A DNA stretch of 10,278 nt from contig SKTN01000409.1 in NCBI GenBank assembly GCA_007117945.1, positions 1 to 10,278 on the forward strand. Reading direction: 5' to 3'. This document shows, piece after piece, positions 1 through 6,655 of the stretch (position 1 is the first letter of the stretch; the number at the start of each line of letters is the position of its first letter). Source of the DNA: Nitriliruptoraceae bacterium (GTDB taxonomy: Bacteria; Actinomycetota; Nitriliruptoria; Nitriliruptorales; Nitriliruptoraceae). The position numbers and the translations under genes are program-made. The notes beneath the pieces are model-generated. The model was not told the origin of the DNA and did no database searches. It was given only the letters and a program-made list of their open reading frames with translations.

Positions 1-16
1 CCTGCCGGGCGTGCCC

Positions 17-475
17 TCAGCGTGGCTCCTGGGGGAGCTCGCTGACCTCCTCGGGGAGCTGGTTGATCAGCGTCGGCGTCGCCCGGGCGACGTAGGCGAG
101 CACGTGGGCCTCGGCCTGCTCCGGCCAGCCCTGCTCGCGCACCGCAGCGGTCATCAGCTGGGCCCAGCGCAGTGCCGCCTCGGGGGTGATCGGGAAGGGG
201 GCGTGGCGTCGGCGCAGCCGCGGGTGGCCGCGCTCGCGGCCGTAGACGTCACCGCCGCCCCAGTACTGGGCGAGGAACAGCGCGAGGTGGTGCTTGACCG
301 GCTCGAGGTCGTCGGGGTACATCGGCCGCAGCAGGGGGTCCTCGGCCACCCGGGCGTAGAAGGCTTCGACCAGCGACGTGAACGCAGCCTGCCCGCCCAC
401 GGCATCGTGGACCTCGTGGGGTGCGAGTTCGCGGGGTGCCACGCCGTCGGGCTCCTGGGGGTGGGGCGCCGTCAT
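17..475 (-). CDS. glbO: Group II truncated haemoglobin (GlbO-like)
   Basis: A 152-aa haem globin of the trHb2 class, a cytosolic O2/NO-binding protein usually linked to oxygen delivery or detoxification of reactive nitrogen and oxygen species. Visible landmarks are the candidate B10 Tyr (Y40, in FYARV), CD1 Tyr (Y53, in RPMYP), the QYWGG segment (70-74), RGHPRLRRRH with the proximal F8 His at H91, and the G8 Trp at W104. The spacings B10-CD1 (13) and F8-G8 (13) match mycobacterial GlbO. About 25 residues precede the globin fold, so the protein is slightly longer than the usual 120-135 aa. ATG at 475 shares its A with the last base of the upstream GNAT stop (TGATG) and has no clear Shine-Dalgarno, implying translational coupling. 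The QYWGGP motif common in the family reads QYWGGG here. A longer open frame to 856 lies inside the GNAT gene and is not used. The family call is firm; the physiological role is inferred. Confidence 0.9.
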   Translation of the reverse strand: MTAPHPQEPDGVAPRELAPHEVHDAVGGQAAFTSLVEAFYARVAEDPLLRPMYPDDLEPVKHHLALFLAQYWGGGDVYGRERGHPRLRRRHAPFPITPEAALRWAQLMTAAVREQGWPEQAEAHVLAYVARATPTLINQLPEEVSELPQEPR

Positions 476-1017
476 CACAACGCTCGTTCGTAGTAGGCGA
501 CGTCGAGGTAGCGGCCGAACTTGTGGCCGGCCTCGGTAAGGGTGCCGCGCAGGGTGAAGCCGTGCCGGCGGTGGAAGGCCTCCGAGCCCTCGTTCGGCAG
601 CGCGATCACGGCGTAGGCCCGGTGGAAGGCCTCGTCGGCCTCCAGGCGGGTGAGCAGCGCACCGTAGAGCGCCCCACCCACCCCGGCACCGGTGGCGTCG
701 GGCGCGACGTAGACGCTCAGCTCCACGGAACGGTCGTAGGCGGGCTTGGGTCGGAAGGGCTGGGTCTCCACGAAGCCCGCCACGGCACCCGCCACCTCGG
801 CGACCAGGAGCTGGTGGCGCCCGGCGGTGACGTGGGTCGCGAACCGCTCCTGCCACTGACGGGGCGTCCGCACCTCCGTGTTGAAGGTGATGGTGGTGCG
901 CAGGACGTAGTGGGTGTAGATCGCTGCGACGGCCGGGAGGTCGGCGACGCCGGCGTCACGCACGTGGGGCGCCGCGTCGGCGGCGTGGTGGGCCTGGTGG
1001 GCCGGGGAGGAGGGCAT
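475..1017 (-). CDS. GNAT N-acetyltransferase, phosphinothricin/methionine-sulfoximine type
   Basis: A 180-aa cytosolic GNAT acetyltransferase transferring acetyl from acetyl-CoA to an amino group. The order of motifs is that of the PAT/Bar/MnaT branch: the AIYTHYVLRTTITFNTE segment near the N-terminus, the acetyl-CoA loop in YVAPDATGAGVGGALY (a Q/RxxGxG/A variant, with T-G-A-G-V-G-G), then NEGSEAFHRRHGF and HKFGRYLDVAYYERAL at the end. In that branch the substrate is often L-phosphinothricin, methionine sulfoximine or a related amino acid. Natural substrates are often unknown. I start at ATG 1017, immediately before the conserved domain; the open frame extends to 1152 but that stretch looks non-coding. 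There is no Shine-Dalgarno, and a TACCGT -10-like box ends 7 nt before the ATG, so a leaderless mRNA is plausible. The stop overlaps the globin start by one base. Family firm, substrate not determinable. Confidence 0.88.
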   Translation of the reverse strand: MPSSPAHQAHHAADAAPHVRDAGVADLPAVAAIYTHYVLRTTITFNTEVRTPRQWQERFATHVTAGRHQLLVAEVAGAVAGFVETQPFRPKPAYDRSVELSVYVAPDATGAGVGGALYGALLTRLEADEAFHRAYAVIALPNEGSEAFHRRHGFTLRGTLTEAGHKFGRYLDVAYYERAL

Positions 1018-1161
1018 GGCCACGACGGTAGCGCCGGGCTTCTGGGACCCGCAGCGCGGCCTGTGGCCATGGGGCCTGCCAGGTCCGACACCCGTGCGCG
1101 TGGGCTCTGCAGCGCGGCCTTGTGCCGTGGCGCCGCTGTGGCCAGACCCCACCCGCGCCCC
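1018..1161. other. Intergenic gap with imperfect direct repeat
   Basis: This 144-bp gap separates the end of the second permease from the GNAT start. A perfect 12-bp direct repeat, GCAGCGCGGCCT, occurs at 1051-1062 and 1109-1120 (58-bp offset), and similarity continues weakly for about 10 more bases. I see no strong hairpin with a T-run, so termination of the ABC operon here is not demonstrated. The gap most likely holds the GNAT promoter. Confidence 0.4.
1025..1030 (-). promoter_or_regulatory. Candidate -10 box for a leaderless GNAT transcript
   Basis: On the minus strand the hexamer TACCGT (TAnnnT type) lies 7 nt before the GNAT ATG at 1017. Transcription would then begin at or within a base or two of the start codon, which fits the absence of a Shine-Dalgarno. 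No convincing -35 element is visible. The same hexamer occurs twice in the divergent region near 6522-6587. Confidence 0.35.
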
Positions 1162-1986
1162 TCAGGTCCGCAGCGTCGCGTCGAAGCGCCGGATCGCCAC
1201 CTGCAGCCCCGCGGTGCCCAGGGCGACGAGCACGGCGGCGTGGGCCAGGAGCGTCCACGAGAGCAGGCCGAGCATCAGGCCGCGCACCACCTCGACACCG
1301 TGGTAGAGCGGGGAGACCAGAACCAGCCAGCGCACGCCCTCGGGGTAGACCTCCAGGGGGAAGAAGGTGGCGGAGAACAGCAACAACGGCAGCAACACCA
1401 GCTGCACCAGGTCGAAGTCCTGCCAGGACCGCATGAAGCTGGTCGCCGCGAGCCCGAGCCCGGCGAAGGTGAACCCGATCAGCATCGCGGCGGGCAGCGC
1501 CAGCAACGCCCAGGGCGAGACCACCAACCCCGCCACCCACGCCACGAGGAGGAACCCGACGGCGTACACGCTGCCGCGCAGCAGCGCCCACAACAGCTCG
1601 CCGACGGCGACGTCCCGCGGGGTCATCGGCGTGGCCAGCACGGCGTCGTAGACCCGTCCCCACTTCAGCTTGGCGAAGACGTTGAAGGTGGACTCGTAGG
1701 CCCCGCCGTTCATGGCGGAGACCGCCAGCAGGGCCGGCGCCACGAACACGCCGTAGGGGATCGACTCCCCACCGGGGCCCTCCACCTCACCGACGAGCGC
1801 GGCGACCCCCACCCCCATCGCGAACAGATAGAACACCGGCTCGAACAGCCCGGAGACGAAGATCATCCAGGACCGGCGGTTGGCCATGGCGTTGCGTTCC
1901 ACCATCCGCACCGCGCGCCCGAGCAGCAGGGGCGGAGTGGTCCGCAGGCCCAGCACCTGACTGCGGTACGCGTCGACGGCGGTCAT
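1162..1986 (-). CDS. ABC-2 type permease, second subunit (NodJ/DrrB-like)
   Basis: A 274-aa integral membrane subunit of an ABC-2 exporter. It has a cytoplasmic N-terminal helix with the Arg/Asn-rich segment RNAMANRR (31-38), then about six hydrophobic segments beginning at roughly 41-65. Family signatures are VAPALLAVSAM (82-92), the loop AKLKWGRVYDAVLATPMTPRD (105-125) and GELLWALLRG; the SATFFPLEVYPEGVRWL loop lies before the last helices. These are the conserved ABC2_membrane features of NodJ-like permeases. ATG 1986 overlaps the stop of the preceding permease (ATGA, 4 bp), so the two are translationally coupled. With the neighbouring permease and ATPase it should form a heterodimeric-channel transporter. 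Exported substrate unknown: drugs, lipids or polysaccharide precursors are all known for the family. Confidence 0.9.
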   Translation of the reverse strand: MTAVDAYRSQVLGLRTTPPLLLGRAVRMVERNAMANRRSWMIFVSGLFEPVFYLFAMGVGVAALVGEVEGPGGESIPYGVFVAPALLAVSAMNGGAYESTFNVFAKLKWGRVYDAVLATPMTPRDVAVGELLWALLRGSVYAVGFLLVAWVAGLVVSPWALLALPAAMLIGFTFAGLGLAATSFMRSWQDFDLVQLVLLPLLLFSATFFPLEVYPEGVRWLVLVSPLYHGVEVVRGLMLGLLSWTLLAHAAVLVALGTAGLQVAIRRFDATLRT

Positions 1987-2758
1987 GGCCTGAGCCGTCG
2001 GTCGAAGGTCCGGGCACCGACGGCCACCCCGGCCACCAGCAACAGCACCACGACACCGAGGTGGAGCTGCCAGGCCATCGCCGGCTGCGTCCCGAGCGCC
2101 AGCGCGCGGGTGAGCTCCACCCCGTGCCACAGGGGCAGCACCCGGGCCACGGCAGCGGCCGCCGGAGGCAGCTGCTCCACGGGGAAGAAGGTGCCGGAGA
2201 ACAGGAACAGCGGCACGACCACGAAGCGGTTCAGGCCCGCCAGGAACTGGTCGCGGACCAGGAGCACGACCCCGGCGCTGAGCACGGCGCAGAAGGCGAC
2301 CCCGGTCAGCACGGCCGGCCCGAGCGCCAGCAGCCCCCGGTGGAGCGGCACCGCACCGAACGCGGCCGCGACCACCACGAACACCGTGCCGATCACGCTG
2401 ATGCGGATCGTGGCCCACAGCAGGTTGCCGAGGTGGAGATCGCGGGGCCGCACGGGGCTCGCAACGGCGGTGTGGTAGGTCTTGACCCAGCGCGTCCCCC
2501 CGAGCACCGGGAAGGTCCCGTCGGCCGCACCGGCCTGCATCGCCGAGGCCGCCAGCAGCCCGGGGGTCAGCCAGGCGAGGTAGCCCACCTCCCCGATCGG
2601 CCCGCCCCGGTCGGCGTCCACCAGCTGTCCGAGCCCCAGGCCCATCGCCGCGAGGAACAGCACCGGGGTCACGATCGCGCCGATGGTGGTGCCCCGCCAG
2701 GTATGGCGGTAGGAACGGGCGTGGCCCTCCAGCACCCGCAGCGCGATGGGGGTCGCCA

Positions 2759-2759
<1 letters not shown>
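1983..2759 (-). CDS. ABC-2 type permease, first subunit (NodJ/DrrB-like)
   Basis: A 258-aa membrane protein. An amphipathic N-terminal stretch (RVLEGHARSYRHTWRG) leads into a first transmembrane segment at about 26-44 ending in MGLGLGQLV, a hallmark of NodJ-type permeases. It is followed by WLTPGLLAASAM (63-74), the HTAVASPVRPRDLHLGNLLWATIR loop and further helices, including a SGTFFPVEQLPP loop. It parallels the downstream permease motif for motif but is clearly diverged, indicating an old duplication. ATG 2759 overlaps the ATPase stop by one base (TGATG), with a GGTGGAG stretch just upstream as a poor or close Shine-Dalgarno. It acts in the cytoplasmic membrane with the adjacent ATPase. Confidence 0.9.
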
Positions 2760-3682
<923 letters not shown>

Positions 3683-4735
3683 CTAGTAGAGGCCGGCGGG
3701 GCGGAAGCGGGCGTCGTGGGCGCTGATGGCGAAACGGTCGGTCATGCCCGAAACGTAGTCCACCGCGGCGCGCAGGTCCGACGAGTCGGCCAGGCGGTAG
3801 GTGGCGGGGATCTCCTCCGGGTGGGCCTCGAAGTGGGCCACGAGGTCGCGGATCACCTTCACGCCCCGTGCGCTCTGAGCGCGGGCCTCGGGGCGCAGGT
3901 AGACGTGGTCGAACATCCAGGTGCGCAACTCGTGCATCGCCGCGAGGTCGTCGGGCGGCATCGTGACCTCACCGGCCGCCACGGAGGCGTCGACCACCAT
4001 GGTGATCATCGTGTCGATCCAGCGGCGCCCGGGCGGGCCGAAGCGCGCAACGAGGTGGTCGGGGAGCCGGGCGGGGTCCAGCACGCCGGCGCGCTGCGCG
4101 TCCTGGGCGTCGTGGGCGAGGTAGGCGATGCGGTCCGCGAAACGGCAGATCATGCCCTCGGGGGTGAAGGGGGGCGGGTCGTTGCGCCAACTGGACTGGC
4201 TGATGCCGTCGCGGACCTCCGGGGTCAGGTTGAGGGGCTCGAGCACCTCCACGATCCGTACCCCGTGGATGGCGTGCTGCCAGCCCTCAGGCAGCAGGGG
4301 CGAGAGCGCGTCCTCACCCGTGTGACCGAAGGGGGCGTGGCCGATGTCGTGGGCCAGGCAGATCGCCTCGGTCAGCGCCTCGTTCAGGGCCAGGGCGTTG
4401 GCGATCGAGCGGCCGACCTGGGCCACCTGGAGGGTGTGGGACAGCCGGGTGACGAAGTGGTCGCCGTCGGGGTTGAGGAACACCTGGGTCTTGTGCTTGA
4501 GCCGCCGGAAGGCCTTGGCATGCAGGATGCGGTCCCGGTCGCGCTCGAAGGCGGTGCGGTAGGGGTCCTCGGGTTCGGGGACGTCGCGGGGTCGCGCGTC
4601 GGCGGCGCGGGTGGCGATCGGCGAGAGGGTCGCCTGCTCCTCCTGCTCGCGCACCTCGCGGGTGCGGCGGCGCAGCGGCGCACCCACTGGCGCTGCCGGG
4701 TCGCCGCCCGGGGGCGGTGGCGGATCCTGCGACAC
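3683..4735 (-). CDS. dgt: Deoxyguanosinetriphosphate triphosphohydrolase-like HD protein (dGTPase)
   Basis: A 350-aa HD-superfamily phosphohydrolase that cleaves dNTPs to deoxynucleoside and triphosphate, contributing to nucleotide-pool control. The N-terminus has RTAFERDRDRIL (60-71) followed by HAKAFRRLKHKTQVF. The metal site is visible as H100 (RLSHTLQVA), H129-D130 (LAHDIGHAPFGHTGE, 127-141) and a later Asp in CRFADRIAYLAHD. The YRLADSSDLRAAVDYVSGMTDRFA segment closes the protein as in the family. I choose GTG 4735 because GGGAGG lies 8 nt upstream. A frame from ATG 4876 would add 47 low-complexity residues not seen in the family. The first ~25 residues are Pro-rich. It abuts the ABC ATPase gene downstream. 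In bacteria of this type the true preferred substrate may be a dNTP other than dGTP. Confidence 0.93.
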   Translation of the reverse strand: MSQDPPPPPGGDPAAPVGAPLRRRTREVREQEEQATLSPIATRAADARPRDVPEPEDPYRTAFERDRDRILHAKAFRRLKHKTQVFLNPDGDHFVTRLSHTLQVAQVGRSIANALALNEALTEAICLAHDIGHAPFGHTGEDALSPLLPEGWQHAIHGVRIVEVLEPLNLTPEVRDGISQSSWRNDPPPFTPEGMICRFADRIAYLAHDAQDAQRAGVLDPARLPDHLVARFGPPGRRWIDTMITMVVDASVAAGEVTMPPDDLAAMHELRTWMFDHVYLRPEARAQSARGVKVIRDLVAHFEAHPEEIPATYRLADSSDLRAAVDYVSGMTDRFAISAHDARFRPAGLY

Positions 4736-4743
4736 CTGCTGTA

Positions 4744-4749
4744 CCTCCC
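4744..4749 (-). promoter_or_regulatory. Ribosome binding site fixing the dGTPase start
   Basis: On the minus strand GGGAGG is followed by 8 nt and then GTG at 4735. It is the only strong Shine-Dalgarno in the 119-bp gap upstream of dgt, and it selects the GTG over the in-frame ATG at 4876. Confidence 0.7.
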
Positions 4750-4854
4750 GTCCGCGTCGAACCGCGAGTGCCGGGCCGGTGCAGCCCGTCCCGTGCCTGC
4801 CGGTCGCGTTCCCGCCGACCTCCCGCACGCCCTGCACGGCCGTACCGGGCGGCG

Positions 4855-5391
4855 TCACCCCGGAGGTGTACCCCACCGCGGCCGTCGGGTGGTCGACTGT
4901 CCCCGGCTCAGCCGCTCAGCCAGCAGCCAGGCCACCACCCACACCAGGTCCTCGGGGAGGTCACCGGCCCGTGGCTCGAGGTCGTGGACGGGGCGTGTAG
5001 CCAGCCGTTGGGTGGCCGTGAGCACCTCACGATCCGCTGCGTCCCGTACGGACCAGCGCCGGCGCCACCAGCGCCGACCGACGGGTTCGATGCGGTGCCG
5101 GGCGCCTGCCACCTCGATGTCGTAGCGCTCGCCGAGGGGGCCGTCGCGGGTGATGGTCGCACGCTCCCCACCGTCCTCGTCCGCCACCCACCACTCCCCC
5201 GATGCCGGCGGGTGGTTGACCTGGCGCGCCCAGCCATCGAGGTGGCGGATCGTGCCGCTGGCGTGGTCGGCCGCCACCTCGAGGTCGCACACGCGCCGGC
5301 CGTCGTGGACCACGACGGTCATCCGCGGTGGGCCGGGCTCGCGATGGACCTCGAGGCGCGTGTCCCCACCCCCGGCGTGGCGCCGGCTCAC
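4855..5391 (-). CDS. Uncharacterised protein, possibly tubby/LURP-like beta-fold
   Basis: A 178-aa protein I do not recognise. GTG 5391 overlaps the MaoC stop by 4 bp (GTGA), so it is likely co-translated with the hydratase. No signal peptide is seen. The first ~120 residues alternate short hydrophobic and charged stretches, as in beta-strands: RMTVVVHDGRRVCDLEV, then ERATITRDGPLGERYDIEV. A Trp/Arg-rich turn (VGRRWWRRRWSVRDAADREVL) follows. Near the C-terminus, DLPEDLVWVVAWLLAERLSR would be an amphipathic or membrane-touching helix, followed by a short basic tail. A strand-rich domain ending in one hydrophobic helix recalls the tubby-C-like/LURP-one fold, but that is a guess from pattern only. 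Alternative: a CoA-pathway accessory protein. A start internal to the frame at the ATG of RMTVVV is possible. Confidence 0.7.
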   Translation of the reverse strand: MSRRHAGGGDTRLEVHREPGPPRMTVVVHDGRRVCDLEVAADHASGTIRHLDGWARQVNHPPASGEWWVADEDGGERATITRDGPLGERYDIEVAGARHRIEPVGRRWWRRRWSVRDAADREVLTATQRLATRPVHDLEPRAGDLPEDLVWVVAWLLAERLSRGQSTTRRPRWGTPPG

Positions 5392-5900
5392 CCGTCGCCG
5401 GTCCGTGGCTCGGGCCGGCCGGGCTGACCGTCGAAGTCGAAGCCGCGCTTGGGCACGAGCACGCTGCGGGTGAACTCACACACGATCACCCCGTCCTGGT
5501 TGTACCCGATGGTGCGGACCTTCACGACGCCGCGGTCGGGCTTGGAGCGGGACTCGCGCGCCTCAAGGACCTCGGTCTCCGAGTAGATCGTGTCGCCGTG
5601 GAAGGTGGGGTTGGCGTGCTTGAGCGACTCGATCTCCAGGTTGGCGATCGCACGGCCGGAGATGTCGGGGACCGACTGCCCGAGCACGATGGAGTAGACG
5701 AGGTTGCCGACCACCATGGCCTTGCCGTGGGGGGTGGCCGCGGCGGCGTAGTTGTCGTCGGAGTGCAGGGGGTGCTGGTTCATCGTGATCGAGCAGAAGA
5801 GGATGTCCTCGGCCTGCGTGATCGTCTTGCCCGGCCAGTGCTTGTAGACCTCCCCCACCTCGAAGTCGTCGAAGAAGCGGCCGAAGTCGGCGGTCGGCAT
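5388..5900 (-). CDS. MaoC-like hot-dog dehydratase, probable mesaconyl-CoA hydratase
   Basis: A 170-aa single hot-dog protein. FFDDFEVGEVYKHWPGKTIT (9-28) opens the domain as in MaoC family members. The hydratase-2 segment is TMNQHPLHSDDNYA (39-52), and later NPTFHGDTIYSETEVLEARES and GYNQDGVIVCEF resemble actinobacterial mesaconyl-CoA hydratase/Rv2499c-like proteins. The expected reaction is reversible hydration of mesaconyl-CoA to beta-methylmalyl-CoA, matching the lyase encoded divergently 0.75 kb away. ATG 5900 has a strong Shine-Dalgarno (AGGAGG at 5908-5913, 7-nt spacer), so the longer frame to 5996 is rejected. In classical R-hydratases the active pair is Asp-x4-His in DxNPxH; here it reads N41-Q-H-P-L-H46, so the Asp position is Asn. 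Alternative: a (R)-3-hydroxyacyl-CoA dehydratase of leucine or fatty-acid catabolism. Confidence 0.85.
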   Translation of the reverse strand: MPTADFGRFFDDFEVGEVYKHWPGKTITQAEDILFCSITMNQHPLHSDDNYAAAATPHGKAMVVGNLVYSIVLGQSVPDISGRAIANLEIESLKHANPTFHGDTIYSETEVLEARESRSKPDRGVVKVRTIGYNQDGVIVCEFTRSVLVPKRGFDFDGQPGRPEPRTGDG

Positions 5901-5942
5901 CGTGGTTCCTCCTGGCTGCGCGCTCACGACCCTGCGCGCGGT

Positions 5943-5965
5943 GCGCCGGGCCAGGCTCCCGGCGC
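5943..5965 (-). other. GC-rich stem-loop between membrane protein and MaoC genes
   Basis: A perfect 8-bp inverted repeat, GCGCCGGG (5943-5950) and CCCGGCGC (5958-5965), flanks a 7-nt loop. It lies 59 bp after the stop of the membrane-protein gene and 43 bp before the MaoC ATG, in a 124-bp gap. No T-run follows on either strand, so a canonical intrinsic terminator is not shown. It could be a U-less terminator, an mRNA stability element or a leader structure. Confidence 0.4.
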
Positions 5966-6024
5966 CATCGTCGTCGGGCGGCGGGGTGCAGCGCAAGCCG
6001 GGAGGGTTCGCCCGGGGGTCGCGG

Positions 6025-6468
6025 TCATCTTCCCGAAGCCTCCTCGGGCGGGACGACCTCCACGATCACGCGCTCGCTGATGTCCCGCGGCTCCAGGTAC
6101 CGCAGCAGCGCCTCCTGGTCCCCCTCCAGCACCTCCCGGGAGGTGTCCGCAGCCAGGCGTGCGCACCACGAGTAGCTCCCGGGCTCCACGGTGGCCCCGC
6201 GCTCCCGCACGCACACGCGTCGTGGAGCACCCTCCTCCTCGGGCTCCTCCACCAGGGCGATCACGGCGACGACCTCGTCCGGCACGGGGCCGAGCACGGA
6301 GTACACCGTGGTGGCGGAGGCTGCGCCGAACACGATGCCCAGGAGCACGAGCCCGATGGTGAGGGTGGTCCGACGCACGGTCTCCCGGCCGCTGCGGGCG
6401 ATCCAGCGCTTCATCACCCAGGCGACGACCAGGGCGACGACCCCCGCGATGATGACCCTGATCGGCAC
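6025..6468 (-). CDS. Small membrane protein of unknown function
   Basis: A 147-aa protein I do not recognise. Two hydrophobic segments at about 3-19 and 36-58 are joined by a basic loop (KRWIARSGRETVRR), so the loop is probably cytoplasmic and the remaining ~85 residues lie outside. That domain holds an acidic run (EEPEEEG, 74-80) and just two Cys, C86 and C102, which could form a disulfide on the outer face. The C-terminus is acidic and Pro/Glu-rich. GTG 6468 is supported by GGAGG 9 nt upstream (6478-6482). Longer antisense frames cover the region but lack such support. It is the first gene of the minus-strand block and is divergent from mcl, so it may share its control region. No role is assigned. 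Confidence 0.72.
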   Translation of the reverse strand: MPIRVIIAGVVALVVAWVMKRWIARSGRETVRRTTLTIGLVLLGIVFGAASATTVYSVLGPVPDEVVAVIALVEEPEEEGAPRRVCVRERGATVEPGSYSWCARLAADTSREVLEGDQEALLRYLEPRDISERVIVEVVPPEEASGR

Positions 6469-6655
6469 CGGTCCCGTCCTCCGCAGCAGCCACAGCGATC
6501 GCCCGTGGACCGCGCCTCCCCCACGGTAGGGCCCGGTGGAGGCCGGCGCCGCCGGTTCGTCCGCGGAGCGGGCCTGCGCCTACCGTGACCTCCCGGCCGG
6601 ACCGCGCAGGGGCCGCGCGCCACCGGTCGTACACACACCCTGGGAGGCACGGTCG
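6469..6655. promoter_or_regulatory. Divergent control region with 9-bp inverted repeat
   Basis: This 187-bp region separates the divergent membrane-protein and mcl genes. A perfect inverted repeat, CACGGTAGG (6522-6530) and CCTACCGTG (6579-6587), has arms 48 bp apart. Each arm contains TACCGT (TAnnnT) pointing outward: at 6581-6586 toward mcl and on the minus strand at 6523-6528 toward the membrane protein. They could be a pair of divergent -10 boxes (leaders of roughly 50-65 nt) or operator half-sites. No clear -35 boxes are visible. The Shine-Dalgarno of each gene lies at the edges (GGAGG for minus; GGGAGG 6642-6647 for plus). Confidence 0.45.

Noticed and set aside
421..2478. Plus-strand 685-aa open frame
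   Set aside because: Antisense to the GNAT and both permease genes. The product is low-complexity (Arg/Gly/His/Gln-rich) with no motif, while the minus strand encodes clear families. It is a typical shadow in very GC-rich DNA.
4736..4876. N-terminal extension of the dGTPase to ATG 4876
   Set aside because: It adds 47 residues unlike the family, whereas GTG 4735 has GGGAGG 8 nt upstream.
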